The position numbers were made by a program, and so were the translations under genes. 32,929 nucleotides of DNA from an uncultured Hellea sp. (GTDB lineage: Bacteria > Pseudomonadota > Alphaproteobacteria > Caulobacterales > Maricaulaceae): positions 1-32,929 of the forward strand of contig CALLMD010000028.1 of assembly GCA_938007935.1 (NCBI GenBank), given 5' to 3'. This document shows positions 24,300-32,929 of this stretch, in pieces (position 1 is the first letter of the stretch; each line of letters opens with the position of its first letter). The notes under the pieces are model-generated. The model had not been told where the DNA came from, made no database searches, and was given only the letters and a program-made list of their open reading frames with translations.

Positions 24300-26936
24300 A
24301 TGAGCGGCATTAAAAAAGCATTCAAATACGGCTTTATCGCAAGCACGGCAGCAGTTGGAACTCTGGTTCTAACTAATCAAGCCTTTGCGAAAGATGGTCC
24401 TGCAGGCTCCTCAGGCGATCAAGTTGCTAAGTTTCGACAGCTCGGAACTGAACTTCCGACACCAAATATCTTTCGCAATGCGTCCGGCGCGCCTGGTCCT
24501 GCCTATTGGCAACAACAAGCCAACGTAAACATAGATGCTGCACTGGACGAAGATGAAAAGAGGATTGTTGCGTCTATGGAGATTGATTATGTCAATAATT
24601 CTCCTGATAGACTCAACTATATCTGGCTCGCGCTAGATCAAAACCGATTTAAAGATGGTTCCCTGGCCAGAGAGTCCACAGTCGCATCTGCTGCTGGATC
24701 TCGTCGTGGCGATGGTAAAGCCGGTTCCGACCGCATCAGCTTTGGAACTATGCGTTACCAACAAGCGATGGAAGATAGAGATTATGGCTTTGAGTTTAAA
24801 GCCGTAACTGGTGCTGATGGGGAGGCGTTATCTTATACAATCAACGACTCTATGATGCGAATAGATATCCCAGAAGGCTTAAATGCTGATGCTCGCTTTG
24901 CCTTTAAGATTGACTGGGAACACAACATAATCGATGAAGAAGCCGTTGGCGGCCGTGGTGGTTATGAATGTTTCACGGAAGAAGGAGAAGATGGAAATTG
25001 CATATTTGGCCTCGCACAATGGTTCCCACGCATGGCAGCTTACACAGACTATACAGGCTGGCAAAATAAGCAGTTCCTCGGACGCGGTGAGTTTACGTTG
25101 GAATTCGGTGATTATAACGTGAATCTGACGGTACCGAGCGATCACATTGTTGCTGCAACCGGCGTATTACAAAATCCGCGCCAGGTCATGACGACGAAAC
25201 AGCGAAAACGTATGGATGAGGCCAATTCCGAAAAGCCCGTTTATATCGTCACTCCAGAAGAAGCTGAAGAAAACGAAAAATCCAAAGCCTCAGGCACTAA
25301 AACATGGCGCTTTAAAGCTGAAAATGTACGTGACTTTGCATGGTCCAGTTCTCGCAAATATATCTGGGATGCTATGCTCTTCGAACAAGATGATGAAACA
25401 AACCCTGTTGTTACTGCGATGAGTTTCTTCCCGAAAGAAGCCGACCCAATCTGGAGCCAATACTCTACACATGCCATTGTCCACACAATGGATGTCTATA
25501 ACAAATTCGCTTTCAACTACCCCTACCCGACAGCTCAATCTGTAAATTCGTGGGAACGTGGGGGAATGGAATATCCGATGATTACCTTTAATGGCTATCG
25601 TCCATATGAAGATGAAAAGTCAGGAGAAGTAGTCTATTCTCGCGGCGTAAAATATGGTCTCATTGGAGTAATCATTCATGAAATCGGACATATTTATTTC
25701 CCAATGGTCGTGAACTCAGATGAACGCCGTTGGACATGGATGGATGAAGGGATAAACAGTTTCCTTGAATATCTTGCTGAATATGAGTGGGAAGAAAATT
25801 TCCCTATTACCCGCAACGGACAACAAAACCCTCTAGATGATATCACCCGTTACATGACGAGCTCAAACCAAGTGCCTATCATGACCCAATCAGATAGCGT
25901 CCTTCAATTCGGCCCCAATGCCTATTCTAAACCTGCCGCATCGCTTATCGTTCTACGCGAAACCGTTATGGGCCGCGAGCTATTTGACTTTGCATTCAAA
26001 CAATATGCCCAGCGCTGGAAGTTCAAACGCCCGACCCCAGCTGATTTCTTCCGCACTATGGAAGATGCCTCAGCCGTTGATCTCGATTGGTTCTGGCGCG
26101 GCTGGTATTTCGGAACTGATCATGTTGATATTGGTATAAGTGATATGCGTGAATATACAATTTCAACTCAAGACCCAGAAGAAGAATTTGACAAAGATCG
26201 TGCAGACGATCTGGAAATGCGTCCTGAAAATATCACGCAACGTCGTAACCGCGCGGAAGGCATCAAAACGCGCCTAGAACGTTTTGACGATTTGAATGAC
26301 TTTTACAACGAAAATGACAAGTTTTCGGTATCTAATAAAGACCGCAATAAATTTGAATCGTTTAAAGACGGTCTAAAAGGATGGGAAAAAGACGTTTGGG
26401 AACGTGCCCAAAAGGATGGAAATTACCTGTATTTCGTTGACTTTAAAAACCATGGAGGATTGATTTCACCTTTGCCAATCAAGCTAACCTACATGAACGG
26501 TGACACTGAGGAGATGATGATTCCGGCAGAAATTTGGCGTCGCAACAGCGAAGCTGTCACAAAACTTATCATTCGAAAAAACCGGGTAAAGTCTATCGAG
26601 CTTGATCCCGCTCACCAAACAGCTGACGCTGATTATAGCAATAATATTTATCCGCCAGTTATGCGTCCAGGACGCCTGCAAATGTACAAATCCGATTATA
26701 AGCAAAAAAGCATGATGGCAGATATGCTGGTCAAACTTAAATCTGAGGAAGCTGAGAAAGATAAAGCTGAAGAATCTGATAATGACGTACCTTTGAAAAA
26801 AGGAGGCGAAGCTAAATCAAAAATTACCGATACTGAAAAACCTGAAACCGCAGATATAGATGAAAAAAGCACTTCAGAGATACGAAAGAAGAAGTCTTTG
26901 CGTAAAACACTCGAAAAAATGATGGGTAAGAAATAA
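24300..26936 (+). CDS. M1-family zinc metallopeptidase, exported
   Basis: An 878-aa gluzincin. ATG 24300 gives a signal peptide ending NQAFA at about residue 33; a TTG 22 codons earlier would spoil it. The aminopeptidase-type substrate loop appears as GGMEYP. The zinc site is HEIGH (H460, H464) with third ligand E483 in WMDEGINSF. After the catalytic domain comes a beta-rich region, then a strongly charged tail (about 800-878) rich in Lys and Glu. The protein is probably periplasmic. Compared with classical aminopeptidase N, the tail is unusual. It is followed after 5 bases by a DUF6702 gene, evidently the same operon. Confidence 0.93.
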   Translation: MSGIKKAFKYGFIASTAAVGTLVLTNQAFAKDGPAGSSGDQVAKFRQLGTELPTPNIFRNASGAPGPAYWQQQANVNIDAALDEDEKRIVASMEIDYVNNSPDRLNYIWLALDQNRFKDGSLARESTVASAAGSRRGDGKAGSDRISFGTMRYQQAMEDRDYGFEFKAVTGADGEALSYTINDSMMRIDIPEGLNADARFAFKIDWEHNIIDEEAVGGRGGYECFTEEGEDGNCIFGLAQWFPRMAAYTDYTGWQNKQFLGRGEFTLEFGDYNVNLTVPSDHIVAATGVLQNPRQVMTTKQRKRMDEANSEKPVYIVTPEEAEENEKSKASGTKTWRFKAENVRDFAWSSSRKYIWDAMLFEQDDETNPVVTAMSFFPKEADPIWSQYSTHAIVHTMDVYNKFAFNYPYPTAQSVNSWERGGMEYPMITFNGYRPYEDEKSGEVVYSRGVKYGLIGVIIHEIGHIYFPMVVNSDERRWTWMDEGINSFLEYLAEYEWEENFPITRNGQQNPLDDITRYMTSSNQVPIMTQSDSVLQFGPNAYSKPAASLIVLRETVMGRELFDFAFKQYAQRWKFKRPTPADFFRTMEDASAVDLDWFWRGWYFGTDHVDIGISDMREYTISTQDPEEEFDKDRADDLEMRPENITQRRNRAEGIKTRLERFDDLNDFYNENDKFSVSNKDRNKFESFKDGLKGWEKDVWERAQKDGNYLYFVDFKNHGGLISPLPIKLTYMNGDTEEMMIPAEIWRRNSEAVTKLIIRKNRVKSIELDPAHQTADADYSNNIYPPVMRPGRLQMYKSDYKQKSMMADMLVKLKSEEAEKDKAEESDNDVPLKKGGEAKSKITDTEKPETADIDEKSTSEIRKKKSLRKTLEKMMGKK

Positions 26937-26941
26937 ATTCC

Positions 26942-27451
26942 ATGATTACGCGCCGTCGTATATTTTCAATACTTAGTGGCGGCGCCATTTTTACGGCGCT
27001 GCCCTTGTCTGCACTTGCGCATCGTCAAAAAACGACTTTATCCAAGATTGATTGGGATCCTACAGATAAGTCTCTGAATATCACCCATAGCTACCACATG
27101 CATGACGTAGAAACCGCATTGGCAGCTAAAGGCATCATAGACAAACCAGATGTTAAATCGTTACGCGCACGTGCAAAACTCGCGCTCTATACTGAGACAC
27201 AATTTAAACTCTCCTCCGGCGGTCAACAAATTGAGCTTCAAATTCTTGGCGCAGAATATGAAGCCCGCACCGTCTATGTTTATCAACAAGTGTTCTTGGA
27301 CAAAAAACCAAGCGAACTGTTAGTTTCTGCCTCTATGTTACGTGAGATAATACCAGGGCAAATTAATCATGTAGATAGCTGGCTAGCAGACTCTGTGAAA
27401 TCAATTGCATTCAAGGATGGTGATGGCCCAAAAAAATTGTTACATAATTAG
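26942..27451 (+). CDS. DUF6702-family exported protein
   Basis: A 169-aa protein with an N-terminal export signal containing three arginines (MITRRRIFSILSGG) ending SALAH, possibly Tat-like. The mature part starts HRQKTTLSKIDWDP and contains the short beta-rich pattern of DUF6702 proteins, which often accompany M1 peptidases. It starts 5 bases after the M1 gene stop, indicating co-expression. Molecular function is unknown; an accessory role to the peptidase is inferred from the pairing alone. Confidence 0.75.
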   Translation: MITRRRIFSILSGGAIFTALPLSALAHRQKTTLSKIDWDPTDKSLNITHSYHMHDVETALAAKGIIDKPDVKSLRARAKLALYTETQFKLSSGGQQIELQILGAEYEARTVYVYQQVFLDKKPSELLVSASMLREIIPGQINHVDSWLADSVKSIAFKDGDGPKKLLHN

Positions 27452-27488
27452 GCTTGCCTAACTTAAAAATCGCAGTCACAACCTCACT

Positions 27489-28118
27489 ATGTTAACAGTT
27501 CACCATTTGAATAATTCGCGCTCACAGCGGATCCTCTGGCTTTTAGAAGAATTAGAGGTCGAATATGAAATTAAACATTATAAACGCGACCCTGATACAA
27601 ACCGTGCCCCAGCAGAACTAAAAGCGATTCATCCGATGGGGAAATCTCCAGTTATTGAAGATGGCGATGATATCGTTGCGGAAACCGGCGCGATTATTGT
27701 TTATATCCTGGACAAATACGGCGAAGGCAAACTTCGACCTGAGCGCGGCACACAAGAATATCTTGATTATGTCCACTTCCTTCATTTTGCGGAAGGCTCG
27801 GCGATGCTCCCCTTTCTATTGGCCCTCTATACAGGTTATCTCGGCGAAGCTGCAGCGCCGCTACAACCTATCATCATGAACGAGATTAAAGGCGTCCTCG
27901 ATTATTGCGAATACCGCCTTATCCGGAATGAATATTTTGCGGGTGATAAACTCACAGGCGCAGACATTCAAATGATTTTCCCGCTTGAAGCGGCTAAAGC
28001 GCGTGGACGCCTTAAAGGATTTGAAGCCTGTAACGAATTTGTAGAAAAAATCCACAAACGTCCTGCCTATCTAAAAGCACTCGAACGCGGTGGTGATTAT
28101 GCTTATGGCCCCAAATAG
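27489..28118 (+). CDS. Glutathione S-transferase
   Basis: A 209-aa GST. The thioredoxin-like N-terminal domain (1-80) carries NNSRSQRILWLLEEL, where Ser/Asn near residue 9-10 is the glutathione-activating position. MGKSPVIEDG holds the cis-Pro and ETGAII binds the gamma-glutamyl group. An all-helical C-terminal domain follows with the N-capping box GADIQMIF. It likely detoxifies electrophiles. It is followed after 14 bases by a VOC gene. Confidence 0.92.
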   Translation: MLTVHHLNNSRSQRILWLLEELEVEYEIKHYKRDPDTNRAPAELKAIHPMGKSPVIEDGDDIVAETGAIIVYILDKYGEGKLRPERGTQEYLDYVHFLHFAEGSAMLPFLLALYTGYLGEAAAPLQPIIMNEIKGVLDYCEYRLIRNEYFAGDKLTGADIQMIFPLEAAKARGRLKGFEACNEFVEKIHKRPAYLKALERGGDYAYGPK

Positions 28119-28132
28119 AACCCGTCAGGTAA

Positions 28133-28552
28133 ATGTCGACGATATTCCACCTCGCTTATCCCGTTAAGGATATCGAGACCACACGGCGATTCTACCGAGA
28201 TGTTATCGGTTGCAAGCAAGGCCGCGAAGATACGACATGGATTGATTTCGACTTCTTCGGTCACCAAGTCAGTTTTCACGTTAAACCTGAAAGTTTTGAT
28301 GACAAAGAGGCCACTAATCCCGTTGACGGAAAAGATGTCCCTGTTCGTCATTTTGGCGCAATTTTAGAGTGGCAAGATTGGCATGATCTACGAGATCGTC
28401 TTCTAAATGAAAAAACCGACTTCGTCATTGAGCCTTATATTCGGTTTAAAGGCGAAACGGGTGAACAAGCCACAATGTTCTTTCGTGATCCCAGCGGTAA
28501 CACCTTAGAATTCAAAAGTTTCAAAGACCCATCACAAGTCTTTGCGGTCTAA
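28133..28552 (+). CDS. VOC-family protein (glyoxalase/dioxygenase-like)
   Basis: A 139-aa protein with two beta-alpha-beta-beta-beta modules. Likely metal ligands are His in FHLAYPV, His in VRHFGAIL and Glu in GNTLEFKSF, the usual spacing for VOC enzymes. It follows the GST gene closely, so a role in glutathione-linked detoxification is possible. The reaction cannot be read from the sequence. Confidence 0.88.
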   Translation: MSTIFHLAYPVKDIETTRRFYRDVIGCKQGREDTTWIDFDFFGHQVSFHVKPESFDDKEATNPVDGKDVPVRHFGAILEWQDWHDLRDRLLNEKTDFVIEPYIRFKGETGEQATMFFRDPSGNTLEFKSFKDPSQVFAV

Positions 28553-28557
28553 GTTTC

Positions 28558-29304
28558 CTAAGACTTGCCATCTAGAACCTCCAGAGTTGTTTCAATTTCT
28601 TTACGCAATATATTAGACAATGTCGGCAAAACGCTTTGCCAACGCTCCCATGTATAAAACGATTTTATTAAAGCATCATCCTTACAGGCCTCACTAAGTG
28701 GAATTTTAAGTTTCAGCCGCCGTTGTTTTCTTGAAAAATCAGCCCCTGCATAAGTAATACTGCCTTTGGCCGCCGACCCAACACCAATAATTGGATTATT
28801 TTGCATCCGTTCATCCAAAGGAATCGTTTCAACAAATTGAGCCTCATAAAGCGCCAGATTGAAATAATATTTCATCTCTGAAAGTCTTTGCCTCATAGCT
28901 GAGGATTGTGATGCCAATAGCTTTTCTGAAGTTGTCAACTCGTCCAAAACTGAGCGGTGAAGTTTAATCCCATATGTACCGCTAATTGCCATTAAACCTG
29001 AATTGACTATTTCCACGCTTTCTGGATCATCTTTGCATTCAAGCAAGACATCAAAAGCCTGACTTCCTCGTTGTAATAACCTTGCGGTTTCACCGTTCAA
29101 AGTATCAAGCGTATCTATATTTGTTTGAGACTCGACAACAAAACGCTCCAAGGCGGCCTTATAATCATTCTGATCTTTTCGCTTCTCATTCAAATTCCCC
29201 ATTTGAACACCCAAAAACACCCCCAAAACAACAATTAAAAAATTTAGCAAAACTCCAAACCAATTCTGTTCCTGTAAAAGTGTGGAAATGGTGCGTAAGT
29301 GCAT
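28558..29304 (-). CDS. DUF6090-like membrane-anchored protein
   Basis: A 248-aa protein from ATG 29304 (AGGGAG upstream); a longer open frame to 29457 would overlap the next gene's start and adds an unlikely extension. A short cytoplasmic start (LRTISTLLQEQ) leads to one membrane segment (about 15-36), then an NLNEKRKDQNDYKAALERF helix and a periplasmic helical domain. This resembles DUF6090 proteins ('vigIliALqiNnwne'). Function unknown. It is convergent with the VOC gene and divergent from the second GST gene. Confidence 0.68.
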   Translation of the reverse strand: MHLRTISTLLQEQNWFGVLLNFLIVVLGVFLGVQMGNLNEKRKDQNDYKAALERFVVESQTNIDTLDTLNGETARLLQRGSQAFDVLLECKDDPESVEIVNSGLMAISGTYGIKLHRSVLDELTTSEKLLASQSSAMRQRLSEMKYYFNLALYEAQFVETIPLDERMQNNPIIGVGSAAKGSITYAGADFSRKQRRLKLKIPLSEACKDDALIKSFYTWERWQSVLPTLSNILRKEIETTLEVLDGKS

Positions 29305-29455
29305 ATGATACTCCCTATTTAGTTTTGAGTTATCACTTTTTAGCATACTCGCAAACTTCGATGATTGATTGACACAATAAGAGACGTCAAAAGCCATTTG
29401 GTTTATAAGGAATTTTACCTTAGCATTAACTTGAAAATTTAGACCAAGGTTACTC

Positions 29456-30088
29456 ATGCTAAAACTTTATGACTGCACAACTGCCCCAAGTCCAAGAAGG
29501 GCGCGTATGTTACTCTCCGAAAAAGGCATTGAGTATGAGAATATACAAATTAATCTGAAAACAGGCGAACAAATGGGACAGGCTTTTAGAGCCATTAATC
29601 CAAACTGCACCGTGCCTGCCCTTGTCACAGAGAATGGTGATGTTTTGACAGAAAATGCTGAAATTACAGCCTTTCTCGAAGCGGCCTATCCTGAAAAGCC
29701 GATGCTGGGTACTACTCCTATAGAAAAAGCCCTCATTGCCAAATGGAATTGGCGCGTGGAATTTAACGGGCTTGCTGCCATTGCATCAGCGCTTAGAAAT
29801 TCGTCGCCCGCAATGAAAGACCGCGCGCTTCCCGGACCACGAAATGTCAAACAAATCCCCGAACTCGCCCAGCGTGGCCTCGATCGTATTGCCTGGTTCT
29901 TTGAAGATTTGGATGCTCAACTCCAAGATAACAGCTATGTGGCTGGCGATAACTATTCCGTCGCGGATATTACGGCGACGATCACAGTCGATTTCGCAAG
30001 ATGGGTCAAAGTCTATCCGCTCGAGTCCCAATCCGCATTGTTAGAGTGGCATGAACGCATGAAAGCGCGCCCCTCCTATACGGCCTGA
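29456..30088 (+). CDS. Glutathione S-transferase
   Basis: A 210-aa GST with an N-terminal thioredoxin fold: TAPSPRRARMLLSEKGI (active-site Ser with following Pro), NCTVPALVTENG (cis-Pro) and LTENAEITAFLE. The C-terminal helical domain carries VADITATI. AAGGT precedes the ATG. It differs strongly from the other GST in the window, so the two act on different substrates. Confidence 0.9.
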   Translation: MLKLYDCTTAPSPRRARMLLSEKGIEYENIQINLKTGEQMGQAFRAINPNCTVPALVTENGDVLTENAEITAFLEAAYPEKPMLGTTPIEKALIAKWNWRVEFNGLAAIASALRNSSPAMKDRALPGPRNVKQIPELAQRGLDRIAWFFEDLDAQLQDNSYVAGDNYSVADITATITVDFARWVKVYPLESQSALLEWHERMKARPSYTA

Positions 30089-30130
30089 ACTTAGGCAAGC
30101 TGCACAAGTAACCTTTTAGCAACCATGTAC

Positions 30131-30144
30131 TGACAGCGCTGTCA
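30131..30144. promoter_or_regulatory. LacI-type perfect palindrome upstream of pckA
   Basis: TGACAGCGCTGTCA is a perfect 14-base palindrome with the central CG typical of LacI-family operators, 100 bases before the pckA start. In Rhodobacter the LacI-family regulator CceR controls central carbon genes including gluconeogenesis; a similar repressor may act here. The rest of the 155-base gap shows no other clear signal. Confidence 0.6.
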
Positions 30145-30243
30145 CGCTAAATAACTGAAATACATAGATTTTTACCAGTTATAAAGTTGATTATGGTATT
30201 AAGTCTGCTACTCACCGCACAATTCTGAAAGCAGGGAATAGCT

Positions 30244-31830
30244 ATGATTATAACTACGCGTAAACTTGGCGTTAAAGGCTTTGATGCCGATTACAATATC
30301 AACTGGAATTGGAGCCCTGCCCGCTTTTACGAAGCCGCTGTTCGAAATGAAGGCGCAGAAATAGCGAAGGGCGGCGCGCTTGTTGTTAAAACAGGCAAGC
30401 ATACTGGCCGTTCAGCCACAGATAAATTCGTCGTGCGCGATGAAGTCACAGAAGATAAAGTCTGGTGGGATGCCACAGATCATATCTCTCCAGAGCAATT
30501 TGACGCCCTTCGCGAAGACTTTGAAGATCATATGCAAGGCCTTACCCTATACGGCCAAGATACTTTTGGCGGCGCAGACCTAGAACACCGCCTGCCTGTT
30601 CAAATTATCACTGAATATGCGTGGCATGGTCTGTTTGTTCACCACCTACTGCGTCAACCAACGGCAGAAGAGCTCAAAACATATCAAGCAGAATATACGA
30701 TTATCAACCTCCCCAGCTTTCGTGCCAATCCGGCAAAACATGGCGTGCGCTCAGAAACTGTGATTGCCGTTAATATGAAAGACAAAGTCGTCTTAATTGG
30801 CGGCACATCATATGCAGGCGAAACCAAGAAGTCGGTATTCTCTATCATGAATTACCTTCTCCCTGAAAAACGGGTCATGCCCATGCATTGCTCGGTCAAT
30901 GTTGATGATAATGATAATGGCGCCATTTTCTTTGGTCTCTCCGGTACAGGCAAAACCACCCTCTCTGCTAATCCAGATCGCACGCTTGTGGGTGATGATG
31001 AACATGGCTGGTCAGAAAATGGCCTCTTTAATTTTGAGGGTGGCTGCTACGCCAAGATGATTAATCTCTCCGCCGAAGCGGAACCCGAAATTTACGCGAC
31101 CTCAAAAATGTGGGGTACAGTTTTGGAAAATGTGGTCATGAACCCTGAAACACGCGAGTTTGATTTCGCAGATGACACATTGGCTGTTAACTCACGCGGG
31201 GCTTATGATTTGACAGCTATTCCCAATGCCAGCCCGACTGGCCGCTGCGGACAGCCGAAAAACCTCGTCATGTTAACGGCGGATGCCTTTGGTGTCTTAC
31301 CCCCCATTTCAAAACTGACCCCGCTACAGGCTATGTATCATTTCCTTTCAGGGTATACCGCCAAAGTAGCCGGGACTGAAAAAGGCGTTGTCGAGCCGAC
31401 AGCGACTTTCTCCGCCTGTTTTGGCGCACCCTTTATGCCGCGCCATCCCGCAATTTACGGTGAATTGCTACGTGACCTGGTTGCAGAACATGATGTGCAA
31501 TGCTGGCTCGTTAATACAGGCTGGACAGCTGGCCCTTACGGAGTAGGTCACCGCATGCCCATCAAAGCCACACGCACAATGCTTAATGCCGCGCTAGATG
31601 GCTCAATCAATAAAGGTGAATTCCGCAAGGATGAGAACTTTGGCGTCATGGTACCAACAGCTATTGCTGGCGTGGATTCAAACCTTCTGAACCCGCGGAG
31701 TACATGGGCGGATAAAGAGGCATATGACGCCCAAGCTCAGAAGCTTGTCGCCATGTTTATCGATAACTTTGCCAAGTTTGAGAGCCGCGTAACTGCCGAT
31801 GTGAAAGCCGCTGCCCCAAAAGCGGCATAA
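30244..31830 (+). CDS. pckA: Phosphoenolpyruvate carboxykinase (ATP)
   Basis: This enzyme converts oxaloacetate and ATP to phosphoenolpyruvate, CO2 and ADP, the entry to gluconeogenesis. At 528 aa it has the family length. Motifs: [14 protein letters not shown] near the N-terminus (substrate Arg), [15 protein letters not shown] (the PCK-specific loop), the P-loop GLSGTGKTT (about 231-239) and DDEHGW for metal. The gene is cytosolic and monocistronic in appearance. AGGGA lies just upstream of the ATG, and a LacI-type palindrome lies further upstream. Confidence 0.97.
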   Translation: MIITTRKLGVKGFDADYNINWNWSPARFYEAAVRNEGAEIAKGGALVVKTGKHTGRSATDKFVVRDEVTEDKVWWDATDHISPEQFDALREDFEDHMQGLTLYGQDTFGGADLEHRLPVQIITEYAWHGLFVHHLLRQPTAEELKTYQAEYTIINLPSFRANPAKHGVRSETVIAVNMKDKVVLIGGTSYAGETKKSVFSIMNYLLPEKRVMPMHCSVNVDDNDNGAIFFGLSGTGKTTLSANPDRTLVGDDEHGWSENGLFNFEGGCYAKMINLSAEAEPEIYATSKMWGTVLENVVMNPETREFDFADDTLAVNSRGAYDLTAIPNASPTGRCGQPKNLVMLTADAFGVLPPISKLTPLQAMYHFLSGYTAKVAGTEKGVVEPTATFSACFGAPFMPRHPAIYGELLRDLVAEHDVQCWLVNTGWTAGPYGVGHRMPIKATRTMLNAALDGSINKGEFRKDENFGVMVPTAIAGVDSNLLNPRSTWADKEAYDAQAQKLVAMFIDNFAKFESRVTADVKAAAPKAA

Positions 31831-31845
31831 ACGGAAGTGATTGTA

Positions 31846-31859
31846 GGCTATGCATAGCC
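31846..31859. repeat. Perfect palindrome between pckA and the Coq4-family gene
   Basis: GGCTATGCATAGCC lies 40 bases before the Coq4-family start and 16 bases past the pckA stop. It can fold as a short hairpin (5-base stem, TGCA loop), but no T-run follows, so it is a weak terminator at best. An operator for the downstream gene is the alternative. Confidence 0.4.
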
Positions 31860-31898
31860 GTTGATTGATAATTCATCTTTGATGTCGTAGATAGTCTT

Positions 31899-32648
31899 AT
31901 GACATCAAGACGCATACGCCCGATTAAAGCCTATAAGCACTTTCGTAATTTAATTAAGGATAAGGAAGACACGACACAAGTCTTTGACATTGTCGAAGCC
32001 TTGGACGGGTCTAATCTCGAGAAAGATTTTAAGCGCTTTATGAGCACTGCCAAGGGTCAAGCCCGTTTTGAGGATCGCAAAGATCTTGTTCCTCTCCTTG
32101 ATGATCATGAGACTTTAAGAAAGCTCCCCATGGGTTCTGTTGGTCAGCATTATTGTGACTTTATGGAAAGTCAGGGTCTATCGGCACAGGGCCTTGTCGA
32201 TGAATATGACCGCTGGGGTAAACGTCTAGAAGATTATTATGACGCGGATGTTGCCTGGTTTGGCAATCGCCGCCGCGATGTGCATGACCTTATGCATATT
32301 ATGTCGGGCTATAGCCGTGACGCACTCGGAGAAGCCTGCGTGCTTAATTTCACCCATAGTCAACATGGCGGGTTAGGTATTTATTTTATCGCCCATATGG
32401 CCTCCATAGAAGTTAGAAAACATGCCCCCAAAGGGGCTCCGGCTTGGAAAGCCGTGCGCGAAGCAAAAAAACACGGCGCTATAGCTGACAATATCTGCAA
32501 GCAAGATATTATGGCTCTTCTCGCAGAGCCTCTAGAGTCGGCGCGTAAACGGCTCGGTATCCTGCCGCCAACGCAATATAACCGCGTTCACGACATGATG
32601 AAGAATGCAGGTATAGACCCCTTCGGGGTCATAGGCGCCGCGGCTTAA
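31899..32648 (+). CDS. Coq4-family ubiquinone biosynthesis protein
   Basis: A 249-aa protein with the Coq4 metal motif: H129-D130-x2-H133-x11-E145 in VHDLMHIMSGYSRDALGE, followed by a helical stretch with HGGLGIYFIAHM. Coq4 takes part in ubiquinone synthesis and has been shown to remove the ring carboxyl and hydroxylate C1. Bacterial Coq4 homologues are frequent in alphaproteobacteria. It stands alone here, without other ubi/coq genes, and is directly followed on the other strand by a partial ORF. Confidence 0.9.
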   Translation: MTSRRIRPIKAYKHFRNLIKDKEDTTQVFDIVEALDGSNLEKDFKRFMSTAKGQARFEDRKDLVPLLDDHETLRKLPMGSVGQHYCDFMESQGLSAQGLVDEYDRWGKRLEDYYDADVAWFGNRRRDVHDLMHIMSGYSRDALGEACVLNFTHSQHGGLGIYFIAHMASIEVRKHAPKGAPAWKAVREAKKHGAIADNICKQDIMALLAEPLESARKRLGILPPTQYNRVHDMMKNAGIDPFGVIGAAA

Positions 32649-32929
32649 TCAAGACGGTTCTACCCTGTCATCAGACTCGGATTTTAAAAAATCCGCAAAA
32701 CGAAACTCCATTTGATAAAATGGACAGTCCGCGAGAGCGGCATCCCGATGGAATACCAAAAATAAAAAGTGTTTTACGAGAGGCAACTCTCGCGGCGATG
32801 ATTTTAGAGCAACGGCACTAAATAATCCCGAAGTCTGAGCCGTACAATAGCTGTCGCTACCTAACCCAGCCGGTCCGGCTTCCACGTTACAATGACCCGG
32901 CATCTTTGCGGTCGTAACTCCGCAACGCT
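32649..32929 (-). CDS. Partial ORF, unknown protein (C-terminal part)
   Basis: An open frame enters from the right edge and ends with TGA at 32651-32649, immediately next to the Coq4-family stop. The visible 93 residues contain several Cys (RCGVTT, PGHC, SYCTA, LADCPF), a hydrophobic stretch (HFLFLVF) and an acidic end (KSESDDRVEPS). An internal ATG at 32903 is unlikely to be the true start because the frame stays open beyond it. Family not recognised; it may be a C-terminal domain or a chance frame. Confidence 0.4.
   Translation of the reverse strand, partial: RCGVTTAKMPGHCNVEAGPAGLGSDSYCTAQTSGLFSAVALKSSPRELPLVKHFLFLVFHRDAALADCPFYQMEFRFADFLKSESDDRVEPS

Noticed and set aside
28558..29457. 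299-residue version of the DUF6090-like protein
   Set aside because: It would overlap the start of the divergent GST gene; ATG 29304 has AGGGAG and gives the usual short N-terminus before the membrane segment.

Overview
The window looks like a stretch of an alphaproteobacterial chromosome of moderate to low GC, with a mobile element covering its left fifth. The assignment rests on the gene set rather than on any rRNA or marker gene. Evidence includes a Coq4-family ubiquinone protein, ATP-dependent PEP carboxykinase, an unfused acyl-CoA dehydrogenase/APH-kinase pair, several lipoprotein or secreted metallopeptidases and repeated glutathione S-transferases. A marine Hyphomonadaceae/Maricaulales-like bacterium fits well, but this is an inference.

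Region 1 (1 to about 7,095) is one end of an integrative mobilizable element. From the left edge it holds the 3' end of an insertion sequence, a 41-residue membrane mini-ORF, and a leftward gene block. In transcription order the block is tyrosine integrase, an unknown membrane protein of 391 aa, an AlpA-like regulator, a small relaxosome-type protein, a membrane/coiled-coil protein, and a MobF relaxase-helicase. The last three overlap and form one cassette. Short 10-bp iterated repeats built on TGAAAC or TCAAACC lie upstream of the integrase and of alpA. The integrase-side boundary is a 5' fragment of tRNA-Thr(GGT) that stops just after the anticodon loop, as expected for an attachment site. 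The other boundary is not in the window. No type IV secretion or coupling-protein gene is seen, so the element would depend on a helper.

Region 2 (7,299-11,062) carries a hybrid histidine kinase and an amidohydrolase lipoprotein.

Region 3 (11,113-14,991, leftward) is a compact catabolic operon: SDR, SDR, APH-fold kinase, acyl-CoA dehydrogenase. The last two are the separate counterparts of the fused ACAD10/ACAD11 enzymes. A palindromic site in front of this operon recurs at 18 of 20 positions in front of a nitronate-monooxygenase gene about 4.9 kb away, so the two are probably one regulon.

Region 4 (15,096-19,875) has a decayed membrane-protein pseudogene (possibly DUF3667), a two-gene lysis-like cassette (M15 peptidase and holin-like protein), a strong terminator, and a pair of envelope genes. 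These are a BON/OmpA peptidoglycan-binding protein and a membrane-anchored protein with two near-identical helix-hairpin-helix domains. The nitronate-monooxygenase gene follows.

Region 5 (19,978-27,451) is rich in exported peptidases: two divergent M28 family proteins, a GT10 glycosyltransferase, an M1 family metallopeptidase and a DUF6702 protein.

Region 6 (27,489 to the end) holds two glutathione S-transferases, a VOC/glyoxalase protein, a DUF6090-like membrane protein, pckA behind a perfect LacI-type palindrome, a Coq4-family gene, and a partial unknown ORF running off the right edge.
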